Below the pieces are notes generated by a model. That model was not told the DNA's origin, did no database searches, and worked only from the letters and a program-made list of their open reading frames with translations. From contig NZ_CP067412.1 in NCBI RefSeq assembly GCF_023375815.1, positions 2,914,001 through 2,978,000 of the forward strand: a stretch of DNA of 64,000 nt. Direction: 5' to 3'. The translations under genes were made by a program, and so were the position numbers. This stretch comes from Pseudomonas sp. HS6. GTDB taxonomy: Bacteria; Pseudomonadota; Gammaproteobacteria; Pseudomonadales; Pseudomonadaceae. Positions 15,416 through 23,610 of the stretch are shown in pieces; the stretch's first letter is position 1, and each line of letters starts with the position of its first letter.

Positions 15416-16054
15416 ATGAACGCCGTGCGGCGGCGACGCCTGATCACTTCGGCTGCGGTGCTGGGCTGGGCCGGGCTGGGGATTCAGCTGTATCTGATTT
15501 TCTTCGCGCGCCTGAGTGTCGACGCCAGTCTGTTGGGCGGGCTGGTGAGTTTTTTCAGTTACTTCACCGTGATCACCAACACCTTGGTGGCAGTGGTGCT
15601 GACCTGCGCGGTCACGGGTCGCGAATCCGCTGCCCGGCGCTGGTTTCTGCAACCCTGGGTCAGCAGTGGCATTGCCGTCAGTATTGCCGTAGTCGGCCTG
15701 GCTTACAGTATTTTGCTGCGACATCTGTGGCATCCACAGGGCTGGCAGTTTATCGCTGACGAATTGCTCCACGATGTGATGCCTTTGCTGTTCCTGGCGT
15801 ATTGGTGGGTGTGCGTGCCGAAGGGCTCCTTGCGTCTGAAGCACCTGCCGCTGTGGCTGATCTATCCGCTGGTGTACTTTGCCTATGCGCTGCTGCGCGG
15901 GCATCTGCTGGGGGCTTACGCCTATCCGTTCATTGACGTGGCGCTGCTGGGGTATCCACAGGTGTTCGTCAATGCCGGGGGGATTCTGGTGGGGTTTGTG
16001 CTGATGGCGTTACTGGTGATCGGGATTGATCGCTGGCAAGGGCGGCGCCTTTAA
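15416..16054 (+). CDS. Pr6Pr-family integral membrane protein
   Basis: A 212-residue protein with about six membrane helices. It carries the family pattern FFSYFTVITNTLVAV near residue 55, a central HLWHP-QGWQFIADELLHDVMPLLFLAYWW segment, then WLIYPLVYFAYALLRG and YPFIDV. This is the Pr6Pr/FAR-17a-like family. Animal relatives include hydrolases of fatty-acid esters of hydroxy fatty acids, but bacterial members are uncharacterised, so no substrate is proposed. It lies one base after the VF530-type gene and converges on the siderophore-interacting-protein gene, with a GC-rich hairpin between the two. Confidence 0.8.
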   Translation: MNAVRRRRLITSAAVLGWAGLGIQLYLIFFARLSVDASLLGGLVSFFSYFTVITNTLVAVVLTCAVTGRESAARRWFLQPWVSSGIAVSIAVVGLAYSILLRHLWHPQGWQFIADELLHDVMPLLFLAYWWVCVPKGSLRLKHLPLWLIYPLVYFAYALLRGHLLGAYAYPFIDVALLGYPQVFVNAGGILVGFVLMALLVIGIDRWQGRRL

Positions 16055-16066
16055 CCGCGCCGCCCC
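16040..16066. terminator. GC-rich hairpin between convergent genes
   Basis: GGGCGGCG (16040-16047, inside the 3' end of the Pr6Pr gene) pairs with CGCCGCCC (16059-16066). There is no long T run on either strand, so it is a weak candidate for a shared terminator. Confidence 0.35.
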
Positions 16067-16071
16067 TCGTT

Positions 16072-16857
16072 TCACTCTTCTTCGGAGCCTTCGGCGCGCC
16101 AGTAGCCGACGGCTTTGACGAACTGCTCGTCCAGCCCGTGCTCATCGAGCAGCACCCGACGAATCTGCCGCGAGACTTTCGTTTCGGTCGCCACCCACGC
16201 ATACAGATTGCCCTTGGGCACCTGAAGCTGCTTGATGGTGGCCAGCAGATTATCTTTGCCGCCTTCACGCAATACCCAGATCACATTGACCTGCGCCGCG
16301 CTTTCGAGCGCTTGCTGTTCCTTGCCGTTTTCCACTTCGATCACCACCAGTGCCTTGCGATTGGCCGCCAGGCCTTCGAGGCGGCGGGCGATGGCGGGCA
16401 GGGCGGTTTCGTCGCCGATCAGCAGGTAGCTGTCGAAGATGTCCGGCACGATCATCGAGCCACGCGGGCCACCGATGTGCAGGAACTGCCCCGGCTTGAC
16501 CTGTTCGGCCCAGGTCGAGGCAGGGCCGTCGCCGTGGAGGACGAAGTCGATCTCTAGCTCAAGCTTGTCGAGGTCATAACGACGCGGGGTGTAGTCGCGC
16601 ATCTCCGGCATCGGCACGTCGCTCTTGCCGGCGCCTAGCACCAGGGTTTCCAGCGCCGCAGCCTGTTCGGCGTTCTGCGGGAACAACAGTTTGACGTGAT
16701 CGTCGGTGCCCAGGCTGATGAACCCGGCCAGTTCCGGCCCGCCGAGGGTGATGCGACGCATGCGTGGCGTCAGGTCGACCACGCGCAGGACCTCCAGGCG
16801 ACGGCGTTTGATTTCATGCATCACGCGGTGGATGCCTTGGGTCTGGACTTCAGTCAT
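16072..16857 (-). CDS. Siderophore-interacting FAD protein (YqjH/ViuB type), probable ferric-chelate reductase
   Basis: A 261-residue flavoprotein of the siderophore-interacting family. An N-terminal FAD-binding barrel carries the flavin motif YTPRRYD (R-x-Y-T/S) around residue 90, and the HGDGPASTWAEQVKPGQFLHIGGPRGSM segment is typical. The C-terminal NAD(P)H-binding part contains YLLIGDETALPAIARRLE. E. coli YqjH uses NADPH to release iron from ferric chelates. The upstream gene is a PadR regulator overlapping by four bases (ATGA), the same partner that E. coli has in YqjI. I therefore infer a metal-responsive reductase pair; no siderophore synthesis or uptake genes are nearby. Confidence 0.87.
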   Translation of the reverse strand: MTEVQTQGIHRVMHEIKRRRLEVLRVVDLTPRMRRITLGGPELAGFISLGTDDHVKLLFPQNAEQAAALETLVLGAGKSDVPMPEMRDYTPRRYDLDKLELEIDFVLHGDGPASTWAEQVKPGQFLHIGGPRGSMIVPDIFDSYLLIGDETALPAIARRLEGLAANRKALVVIEVENGKEQQALESAAQVNVIWVLREGGKDNLLATIKQLQVPKGNLYAWVATETKVSRQIRRVLLDEHGLDEQFVKAVGYWRAEGSEEE

Positions 16858-17429
16858 TCGGCTTTCTCCGGGGCAGATTGAACGGCGGGGCCGTCGACGA
16901 TGGCTTTGGCGGTGTCGTTGAGCAGGTCGCGCACCCGCAGGATTTCTTCCGGGCTCCAGCGCCCGTGGTGCATTTGCAGGGCGTGGCGCAGGTTATGCAC
17001 CGCTTCATGGATTTCCGGCGGCCGGTCGTGGCCGCGCAACGAGCGCTTGCTGACGTCGATGCGCATGCGCACGCCGTCCAGCGCTACCGCTTGTTCGCTG
17101 AGGGATTGGCGACCCGCATCGGTGACCGCGTAGCGCTTTTTGCCGCCCTCCGCATCGCCGCTGATCATTTCGCTTTCTTCGAGAAACGTCAGGGTCGGGT
17201 AGATCACGCCGGGGCTAGGGCTGTAGGCGCCGTCGAACATGGTTTCGATCTGGCGGATCAGGTCGTAGCCGTGGCACGGTTGTTCGGCGATCAGCGCCAG
17301 CAACAGCAATTTCAGGTCACCCGGGGCGAATACCCGTGGGCCGCGCCCGCCGCGTTCGCGGCCGTGGCGTTTTTCGAAGCCGTCCCGGCTGTCGCCGTGG
17401 TCGCGGTGGGGGGAATGATGGTCTCTCAT
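16854..17429 (-). CDS. PadR-family regulator with His-rich N-terminus (YqjI-like)
   Basis: A 191-residue winged-helix repressor. The DNA-binding domain (residues 35-110) includes KLLLLALIAEQPCHGYDLIRQ and SPSPGVIYPTLTFLEE, the classic PadR signature, followed by GGKKRYAVTDAGR as the wing. The N-terminus (MRDHHSPHRDHGDSRDGFEKRHG) is rich in His and acidic residues. E. coli YqjI has a comparable metal-binding extension and represses yqjH in response to nickel and iron. A coiled C-terminal dimerisation helix follows. It is translationally coupled to the reductase gene. An AT-rich palindrome lies 35 bases upstream of its start and is the likely operator. Metal specificity is inferred. Confidence 0.86.
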   Translation of the reverse strand: MRDHHSPHRDHGDSRDGFEKRHGRERGGRGPRVFAPGDLKLLLLALIAEQPCHGYDLIRQIETMFDGAYSPSPGVIYPTLTFLEESEMISGDAEGGKKRYAVTDAGRQSLSEQAVALDGVRMRIDVSKRSLRGHDRPPEIHEAVHNLRHALQMHHGRWSPEEILRVRDLLNDTAKAIVDGPAVQSAPEKAE

Positions 17430-17451
17430 CTCAGTCTTCTCTCGTCGTGTT

Positions 17452-17476
17452 TAGATACAACTTAAGATATATCTTT
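17452..17476. promoter_or_regulatory. Candidate PadR operator
   Basis: The perfect 12-base palindrome AAGATATATCTT (17464-17475) is preceded by a partial direct repeat TAGATACAACTT (17452-17463). The site lies just upstream of the PadR gene, where autorepression would act. Confidence 0.55.
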
Positions 17477-17933
17477 ACGACTGAGCAAGGGCTTTTTGCC
17501 TGAGAGGAAATGGCAGCTGACGAGTGGTCAGCGGGTGCAGATGGAGCGCTGCCGGATGAACATGGGTATTTATTCATGCAGACAAGAATAACCAGAAAGT
17601 TAAAGCTAACACTCTATTAATAGTTGAGTTTATATTCTAAAAAACAAGAGAAGTTCAGTTGGGCGTTGCTGAAGTTGCTGTAATGTTTTTTCTCTATAAC
17701 TGTGGGTAGGGTAGGGCTTACAGTTATTTTTATATATCTTGATTTTTTGATGTTTTTTCTTTCATGTTGCGAGGTTGTTGAACTACGACTTTGTGGGAAG
17801 TTGCCTGCTTACATTCTTGAATGAAGCGCCGATCATGCCCCGGCGTTGAACTTCCATGCTCTCGGGCTTTATCGACCGGTGTGGCATGAACTTCAACGTT
17901 TCGATTCCTTAAAAAGAAAACAGGTACTGACCG
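17477..17933. promoter_or_regulatory. Intergenic region upstream of the pilus operon
   Basis: No gene is visible in these 457 bases. The segment 17570-17770 is markedly AT-rich compared with the genome (TTATTCATGC, CTATTAATAGTTGAG, TTTTTTGATG), which is common for fimbrial promoters that are silenced by nucleoid proteins such as MvaT. A palindrome-like CTATTAATAG occurs at about 17614. The region should hold the pilus promoter. The ORF reading leftward through it from 19175 is a shadow. Confidence 0.5.
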
Positions 17934-18431
17934 ATGTTCAAGAAAATCGCTTTCGCTGCCCCGCTGGCTGTTCTGGCTCTGAGCTCCTCCGTAGTCTTCG
18001 CCGCGGGTGAAGCACGACACTCCATCAGCCTGGTGGCGCATGTACCGACCAACGGTTTTTATGTGGTGCCGACGGATTCTGATCTGGTCAACAAGGATCA
18101 GGACATGAGTTTCAGCCCGATCACTGGCGCCATGAAACCGGTGGAAGGTTACTTCGATGTCCGCAACAACAATGGTTCGGTTCACGGCTCGCTGGAAGGC
18201 GTTCCGAAACTGGTCGGTGGTTCGAGCATCATCGACCTCAAAGTCGAATTCAACGGCAAGGTGTTGACCCAGACCCCGCAAATGGTCGTCGGCGAATCCG
18301 AGTCCGATGTGAACTATCGCGCACCGTTGCGCATTACTGCCACTGGCACCGACTTCACGCCTGGCGATTACACCGGTGCAGTCACCATGATGTTCGACGC
18401 GGTTCCGCCGGTCAGCGGCAGCACGCTCTAA
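17934..18431 (+). CDS. CS1-type fimbrial major subunit
   Basis: A 165-residue secreted pilin of the CS1/class-5 (alpha) chaperone-usher family. The signal peptide is clear (MFKKIAFAAPLAVLALSS, cleaved near VFAAGEA). The mature part has the CS1 pattern: SISLVAHVPTNGFYVVP at the donor strand region, MKPVEGYFDVRNNNGSV, then VEFNGKVLTQTP, and a terminal FTPGDYTGAVTMMFDA, typical of the last strand. It is the first gene of the operon and is followed by a strong hairpin-T run that should reduce read-through, in line with a major subunit needed in excess over usher and tip. A related but diverged subunit is encoded at 23058. Confidence 0.9.
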   Translation: MFKKIAFAAPLAVLALSSSVVFAAGEARHSISLVAHVPTNGFYVVPTDSDLVNKDQDMSFSPITGAMKPVEGYFDVRNNNGSVHGSLEGVPKLVGGSSIIDLKVEFNGKVLTQTPQMVVGESESDVNYRAPLRITATGTDFTPGDYTGAVTMMFDAVPPVSGSTL

Positions 18432-18448
18432 CCCATGAAGTAACAAAA

Positions 18449-18488
18449 GCCGGCTGGCTGACACATTTGTCGGTCGGTCGGTCTTTTT
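18449..18488 (+). terminator. Attenuator-type terminator between major pilin and usher
   Basis: GCCGGCTGGCTGAC (18449-18462) can pair along all 14 positions, with several G-U pairs, to GTCGGTCGGTCGGT (18469-18482). The loop is six bases, and CTTTTT follows. It lies 17 bases after the pilin stop and 25 bases before the usher start, on the operon strand, so it probably terminates most transcripts after the pilin. Confidence 0.82.
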
Positions 18489-18512
18489 CCGTTCGAAATC
18501 AGAGTCCGACTC

Positions 18513-21035
18513 ATGTTCCCGATGACACCCATCGCGACTGCGCTTGCGTTGCTGTTTTGTGCCGGTGCAGTGGCGGCTTCCGAACCTGCCGGTACGACAC
18601 CGCGCAGCTTGCTGGCACAAGCCAAAGGCCTGCCGAAAGACTTCGAAGAACACTTCTTCGATGTTCCTCTGGCTGTTCGGGTGGAGCTCGACCAGCAACC
18701 TCTGGGCGAAGCGATGATCGTGCTGAGCCGCGATGACCGCATTACCCTGCTTGAATTTACCGACACCAGCGAAAACCGCTTTGGCGCCGCCGAGCGAGAA
18801 AAATGGGCCAGCTATCTCAAGCCCGGCGTGGCGCTGGGCGGATGCAGTAGTCAGTGTCCCGAACAGATGCTGGCGGTGCACTACAACCTGGAAAACTCGC
18901 TGGTGTCGATCGTCACCGAGAATGCCGAGCGCGATAGCGAAACCCCGCGCTACTACGAGCAGCCGCAAGACGGCAGCACCGGTCTGATCGTGCGCAATCA
19001 GCTCAACCTCAATGGCGGTCAGGATCAGGATCTGGGCGGGCGTTTCGGTCTTGAAGCCAATGGCAGCCTGGGCAACTGGACGCAGACCTTCAATATGCAA
19101 TTGGCTCGCCTTGGCGGGCCGGACGACCAGCTCTATCACGCCGTGTATGAGCTGCACACCCAACGCGAACTGCAAGGCAGTTTTCTGCGAATGGGCTATT
19201 TCACACCGACCTCTGAAGGTTTGACTCGCCAGCCCCGATCATTCGGCAACAGCCCGGATACCACAGTGGGTTTGATGTATGGCAGCTCCGACAGCCTGGC
19301 TGTCGATCTGCAGAACCCCAGCGTTTATCCGATCTATGTCACCGCCAACCGTCAGGCCTCGGTGGAAATCCTGCGTGATGGTCTGCTGATCAATACGCAA
19401 TCAGTACCCGCCGGCCTGCACACCCTCGACACTCGACCGTTGCCCGGCGGCATCTATGAGGTGGAAGTGCGGCTGATCGAGGACGGCCAGATTACCTCGA
19501 CCACGCAGGAACTGGTCTACAAGCCAAACAACTGGCGCAACACCGATGAGCGCTGGCGCTATAACGTTTTCGCCGGCCAGGAAACCAAACTGCTCAGCAA
19601 CTGGGACCGACAGGCCAGCGGCGATGCCACGGCCGGCGCTTCACTCAACTATCTGTTGCATCCGCGGGTGATTCTCGGACTATCGGCGCGTCAGGTTCGC
19701 GAGAAGTTGCAGTACGGCACCTCCATCGACTGGACCCTGGCCAACAGCGTGAGCATGTTCGCCAATGTCTACAAGACCGAAGACCACGGCACCGGCCTGG
19801 ATCTGCAAGGCCTTTACAACTATGGGGCCGGTAGCCTGGTGGTCAGCCACAATCGCAGCTGGCTCGACACCACTGATATTTACGACACCTTGCCGGACGG
19901 CACCCGCATCCGTCAGCGCAATGTTTTCACCGGGCAGACCAGCAACTCCTCGCTGGCGCTCAATCATCGGGTCAGCCGCAACAGCTCGCTCAATGCCCGG
20001 GTCTCCCACAGTGAAGGCAACGTCGAGGGTGTCGGTGTCGATCTGGGCTGGACCCAGCGCACCACGGTATTTGGCAGCGACTCCAACTGGCGATTGTCGC
20101 TGTTCGATCGCCCCGGCAGCTATAGCAGCGGCGATGCGCGTAACCGGGGCGTGGACCTGAGCCTCAACGTGGCACTGGGCGGCCCCGGCCAGCAGATCTC
20201 CGGCAGTATTGGCTCACGCACCGCCCGTGACGGCAGCCGGGACAACAATGGCTCGCTCGGTTATCGCAAGAACTTCGACAACCACGTGCTGCAAAGCGTG
20301 ATGGCGACGGTCCTCAGCGACACCTACGGGATCGGCTTGAACGGTCAGGCCAACTTCAGCACCGACGCCATCAATGGCGATGGTTTCGTCCAGCGTTCGT
20401 CCTACAACGGCAACTACACCGGCGGCTTGAACCTGGACAGCACCGTGGCCATCGGTGGGCAGGCCATCGTCATGACCAGCCAGCCCCAGGGCCGAGGCGC
20501 GGGGATGATTGTGGATGTCGAATCCGACATCGATGGCATCGCCCTGCGCGCGGATGATTTGAGCGGCGGCAGCGCGGCGCTGCGGCCGGGGCGCAACTTC
20601 ATTCCGATCACGGCTTACAAGAACAGCTCGGTGAGTTTCGACTTCGTCGGCAACGACGTACCAGCAGCCTCCATCGAGCCTGCGCGCACCCGTTATCACC
20701 TGAACAAGGGCGGCGTGGACTATCGCAAGGTGCGAGTGATGAAAACCTTCACCGTGCTGGGGCGCCTGCTCGACCCGCAAGGACGACCGCTCAAGGGGCA
20801 TCACGTCATCAACCACGCCAGCCGTGGGGTCAGTGAAGTCGACGGGTTCTTCTCAATGGAAATGAACGCCGGCTCGCCGACCCTGGAAGTGCGTTTTGCC
20901 GATCAGTTGCTGTGCCAGTTCCGCCTCGATCCGCAGCAGGGGCGGGTGGAGAACAACGTGTTGATGATCGGGGATTTGCGGTGCAGTCCGGACACCCTCG
21001 CCGATGCGACATTCACTGATCAGAAGGCAGGTTGA
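18513..21035 (+). CDS. CS1/class-5 outer-membrane usher (TcfC/CooC type)
   Basis: An 840-residue usher that forms the outer-membrane pore for pilus assembly. It has a signal peptide (ending near VAASEP), then an N-terminal domain with KDFEEHFFDVPLAVRVELD, typical of alpha-family ushers. A long beta-barrel with many alternating strands follows, including the plug-like stretch YPIYVTANRQASVEILRDG (about residues 270-330). The C-terminal TcfC-like/CS1 domain contains TFTVLGRLLDPQGRPLKGHH and ends with Cys-containing strands (LCQFRLD, LRCSPD). Length fits the class (about 830-870 residues). It lacks the FimD-type sequence signatures of gamma ushers. It is the only usher in the operon and must serve two subunits and two tip proteins. 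The tip gene begins three bases after its stop. Confidence 0.88.
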   Translation: MFPMTPIATALALLFCAGAVAASEPAGTTPRSLLAQAKGLPKDFEEHFFDVPLAVRVELDQQPLGEAMIVLSRDDRITLLEFTDTSENRFGAAEREKWASYLKPGVALGGCSSQCPEQMLAVHYNLENSLVSIVTENAERDSETPRYYEQPQDGSTGLIVRNQLNLNGGQDQDLGGRFGLEANGSLGNWTQTFNMQLARLGGPDDQLYHAVYELHTQRELQGSFLRMGYFTPTSEGLTRQPRSFGNSPDTTVGLMYGSSDSLAVDLQNPSVYPIYVTANRQASVEILRDGLLINTQSVPAGLHTLDTRPLPGGIYEVEVRLIEDGQITSTTQELVYKPNNWRNTDERWRYNVFAGQETKLLSNWDRQASGDATAGASLNYLLHPRVILGLSARQVREKLQYGTSIDWTLANSVSMFANVYKTEDHGTGLDLQGLYNYGAGSLVVSHNRSWLDTTDIYDTLPDGTRIRQRNVFTGQTSNSSLALNHRVSRNSSLNARVSHSEGNVEGVGVDLGWTQRTTVFGSDSNWRLSLFDRPGSYSSGDARNRGVDLSLNVALGGPGQQISGSIGSRTARDGSRDNNGSLGYRKNFDNHVLQSVMATVLSDTYGIGLNGQANFSTDAINGDGFVQRSSYNGNYTGGLNLDSTVAIGGQAIVMTSQPQGRGAGMIVDVESDIDGIALRADDLSGGSAALRPGRNFIPITAYKNSSVSFDFVGNDVPAASIEPARTRYHLNKGGVDYRKVRVMKTFTVLGRLLDPQGRPLKGHHVINHASRGVSEVDGFFSMEMNAGSPTLEVRFADQLLCQFRLDPQQGRVENNVLMIGDLRCSPDTLADATFTDQKAG

Positions 21036-21038
21036 GCG

Positions 21039-22259
21039 ATGAAGAAAATACCGTGTTGGCTGGGCCTGCTGGCAGTGCTTGGCATGTCAGCGGCGCAAGC
21101 GGCGAATCAGGAGATCCGGGCGTTGTTTCAGCCGGATCCGTCGATGCCGTGGAAAAACACGTTCATCAACAAGACACCGAACAGTGGTTATTGCGCCAGC
21201 CATCCGGATCAGTGCTCCGCCAACAATATGTTCAGCATCCAGGTTCCGATTCGCTTCAGTTCAGTGACCCCCATTTTGCAGTTCAGCAGCATTCGGGTAA
21301 AGGCGCCGGCCAACTGGCGACGCCTGACGGTGACTAATCCACAAACCCAGGAGACGAAAACCGTCGAGGTACGGATCACCGGTCTGGGCTCAACATATAG
21401 TTTGAGTCGGTCGGTCATGGATCTGACTGGCGAAAGCAATCCCCTTGAGGGGCACCGTAAGTTGTGGACCAACAACTCGTGGGTTTATGCGCCCGCTCCG
21501 TGTCTGTACAGCGGTGTCGGATACTTGACGCCCACCACTTACCAGTTCTTCTGGAAGACGCCGCAGGAAGCGGAGTGCATGAAATTTGCCGCGTTCACGA
21601 TTCCGGGCATTCAGTTCGAATACCTGGATATCGCCTATGAACTGCGAACCCCCGACCCGCTGGAGATGTCGTCGGGGCTGTACACCGGATCGTTGACCTA
21701 CAGCATCGGCCATGGCGGTGACTTCAGCATGGGCACTTCGCTGGTGGTGGACGATTACAGCCTGACCCTGGATTTCGTCCTCGACGTGCAACACACCCTG
21801 AAAGTCGACCTGCCGCCGGGTGGCAACCGGATTGCCCTTGAGCCCGAAGGCGGCTGGCAACCCTGGTTGAACACCCGGCGCATTCCCGAGCGGCTGTTTC
21901 GCGATCAGACCTTTCACATAACGGCCAGCTCTCGCTTCAAGATGTTCCTGGAGTGCGGTGGCGGTACGGTCACCGATTGTTTTCTGTTCAATGAAGGCAA
22001 TACCACCACTGCCCGACTGTTGATCAGCGTCAGCCTGCCAGCCGGGTTGAGCGACACCAGCGGCAGGCCGGTGAAACGGCAACGGTTGCGGCCCCTTGAA
22101 AGCAATGCCGTGATTTTCCAGCCCGGCATGTACGTGGATCGCCAACAGGGAACGCTGCATTTCGATGTGGACAAGGATGCCATCAAGAACATGTTGACCC
22201 TGGATCGGGGCAACAAATATTCGCAAACGGTGGTGGTCATTTTTGACTCGGAAATCTGA
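21039..22259 (+). CDS. CfaE/CblD-family pilus tip adhesin or initiator, copy 1
   Basis: A 406-residue secreted protein. The signal peptide MKKIPCWLGLLAVLGMSAAQ precedes ANQEIRALFQPDPSMPWKN, the opening typical of CblD/CfaE-like tips. The N-terminal part contains several Cys (CASHPDQC and others), fitting a disulphide-bonded adhesin domain. The C-terminal pilin domain carries LDVQHTLKVDLPPGGNRI and the final strand TVVVIFDSEI. In CS1-type pili the tip protein both starts assembly and binds the host surface. The downstream copy (23611) has the same layout with large differences in the N-terminal half, so the two may bind different ligands. Confidence 0.87.
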   Translation: MKKIPCWLGLLAVLGMSAAQAANQEIRALFQPDPSMPWKNTFINKTPNSGYCASHPDQCSANNMFSIQVPIRFSSVTPILQFSSIRVKAPANWRRLTVTNPQTQETKTVEVRITGLGSTYSLSRSVMDLTGESNPLEGHRKLWTNNSWVYAPAPCLYSGVGYLTPTTYQFFWKTPQEAECMKFAAFTIPGIQFEYLDIAYELRTPDPLEMSSGLYTGSLTYSIGHGGDFSMGTSLVVDDYSLTLDFVLDVQHTLKVDLPPGGNRIALEPEGGWQPWLNTRRIPERLFRDQTFHITASSRFKMFLECGGGTVTDCFLFNEGNTTTARLLISVSLPAGLSDTSGRPVKRQRLRPLESNAVIFQPGMYVDRQQGTLHFDVDKDAIKNMLTLDRGNKYSQTVVVIFDSEI

Positions 22260-22297
22260 TTGCGCCGGGTCGTTGGTTTTCAGTGAGAGGTTCAAGC

Positions 22298-23038
22298 ATG
22301 AAACAGTTGATGGTTCTGATAGGCATGTGTCTGTTCTGCCAAGTCGCCCAGGCCGGGCCGAATATCAATATCGGTGTGGTCTACGACTACCTGGCCGGCG
22401 ACAAAAGTACCTACTTGAAACGGGTTTACAACAGCGGTGACAGCACCGCTTTCGTCAAGATCAATGTGCTGGAAATCCTCTACAACGCTGATGGCACATC
22501 CACCGAAGTGCCGGTCCAGTCGCAAACCGATGCCTCGGCCCGGGACGGGCTGATGGCCAGTCCCGCGCGCTTGATCATTCCGGCCCAGGGCATGCAGGGC
22601 ACCCGTTTGCTGTTCATGGGCGAGCGCGACAAGGAGCGCTATTTTCGTGTGCGCTTTGTCCCGGTCGTGCCGGAAAAGGAAGACGAGTTCGCGGTGTCCA
22701 GTGAAGAGCGCGAGGACTACAAGAAGACTTTGAAGGCGGGGGTCAACGTCATGGCCGGGTTCGGCACGATTTTTTTCGTGCGGCCCAGGGATGCGCGTTT
22801 CGACAGCGTGATCGACGACAGCGCAGGTCGTTACCGGGTGCGCAACAACGGCAACACCGTGGTGGTGATCGACGAATTCAAGAGTTGCTCGAAAACCAGT
22901 GAGTCCGAATGCGAACCGACCACCAAGCATCACATCATGGCCGGCAAGACCTTCGAGTTCGAAAAGAAGACCGGGCGCGAGTACCGCTTCATCCTGGTTG
23001 AGGGCGACAGCAAAAAGAACCTGAGTACCGCCGGTTGA
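22298..23038 (+). CDS. CS1-type periplasmic pilus chaperone
   Basis: A 246-residue periplasmic chaperone of the alpha (CfaA/CooB) family. The start at 22298 (MKQLMVLIGMCLFCQVAQA) gives an intact signal peptide and has GAGAGG 9 bases upstream; the in-frame ATG at 22283 is disfavoured. The mature protein shows two Ig-like domains: the N-terminal one includes SPARLIIPAQGMQGTRLLF, corresponding to the subunit-binding strand region, and RYFRVRFVPV. The C-terminal one includes YRVRNNGNTVVVIDEFKSC. In this class the chaperone stabilises subunits by donor-strand complementation before transfer to the usher. It is the only chaperone gene of the cluster. Classical operons place it first, so its position after the first tip gene is a rearranged order. 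Confidence 0.85.
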   Translation: MKQLMVLIGMCLFCQVAQAGPNINIGVVYDYLAGDKSTYLKRVYNSGDSTAFVKINVLEILYNADGTSTEVPVQSQTDASARDGLMASPARLIIPAQGMQGTRLLFMGERDKERYFRVRFVPVVPEKEDEFAVSSEEREDYKKTLKAGVNVMAGFGTIFFVRPRDARFDSVIDDSAGRYRVRNNGNTVVVIDEFKSCSKTSESECEPTTKHHIMAGKTFEFEKKTGREYRFILVEGDSKKNLSTAG

Positions 23039-23057
23039 ACCTCACAGGGAACGGACA

Positions 23058-23561
23058 ATGATCAAACAATGGATGGCCCTGACCTCGGCTGCAGGGTTGG
23101 CGCTGGTCAGCGCCTGGGCGTTCGCGGCACGGGAGGAGCTGGAGTTCTATGTATCGGTACACATTCCGACGCTTCAGTTCTACGTCATACCCAGTGAGCC
23201 GGACTGGATACATCGCGAACAGACGCTGCACTGGGACGTGAATGCTTCCGCGCTGAGTAGCCTGCGCAAACACTTCGATGTCAGGCATGACAGCAGTGCC
23301 ATCGAGGCACGCCTGGAAAGCTTTCCCTACCTGACCAATGCCAGAGACTCGCAGCAGCACATCATTCTGCGCGTGTTTTTCAACGGCAAGGAACTGAGCC
23401 ACGATCCCGTTCCACAGCAGGTGGTATCGGCCGAGGAAGCACAGGCTGGGGCGCGGGTCTTACTGGAAATCCAGCCGGTGAAACAATTCGACGGCTACCA
23501 GCCCGGCGACTATTACGGCACGGTCAATCTCATGTTCAACGCGGCGGCTCCCAGGGGCTAG
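23058..23561 (+). CDS. Second CS1-type fimbrial subunit, diverged
   Basis: A 167-residue secreted subunit with a signal peptide (MIKQWMALTSAAGLALVSAW, cleaved near FAARE). It aligns in layout with the major pilin: VSVHIPTLQFYVIPSEPDW corresponds to the SLVAHVPTNGFYVVP segment, KHFDVRHDSSAIEARLE to EGYFDVRNNNGSVHGSLE, VFFNGKELSHDP to VEFNGKVLTQTP, and the end YQPGDYYGTVNLMFNAAAP to FTPGDYTGAVTMMFDAVPP. Overall identity is low, so it is probably a minor or adapter subunit, perhaps specific for the second tip that follows 49 bases later. There is no terminator between these genes. Confidence 0.85.
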   Translation: MIKQWMALTSAAGLALVSAWAFAAREELEFYVSVHIPTLQFYVIPSEPDWIHREQTLHWDVNASALSSLRKHFDVRHDSSAIEARLESFPYLTNARDSQQHIILRVFFNGKELSHDPVPQQVVSAEEAQAGARVLLEIQPVKQFDGYQPGDYYGTVNLMFNAAAPRG

Positions 23562-23610
23562 AGGAGCACATTAAATCACCCACCATCGCATCTCAATGCA
23601 AGGACGTTGC

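Noticed and set aside
18428..19175. Minus-strand frame through the pilin-usher region as a regulator of the pilus
   Set aside because: No helix-turn-helix or other motif, and it overlaps clear pilin and usher coding sequence.
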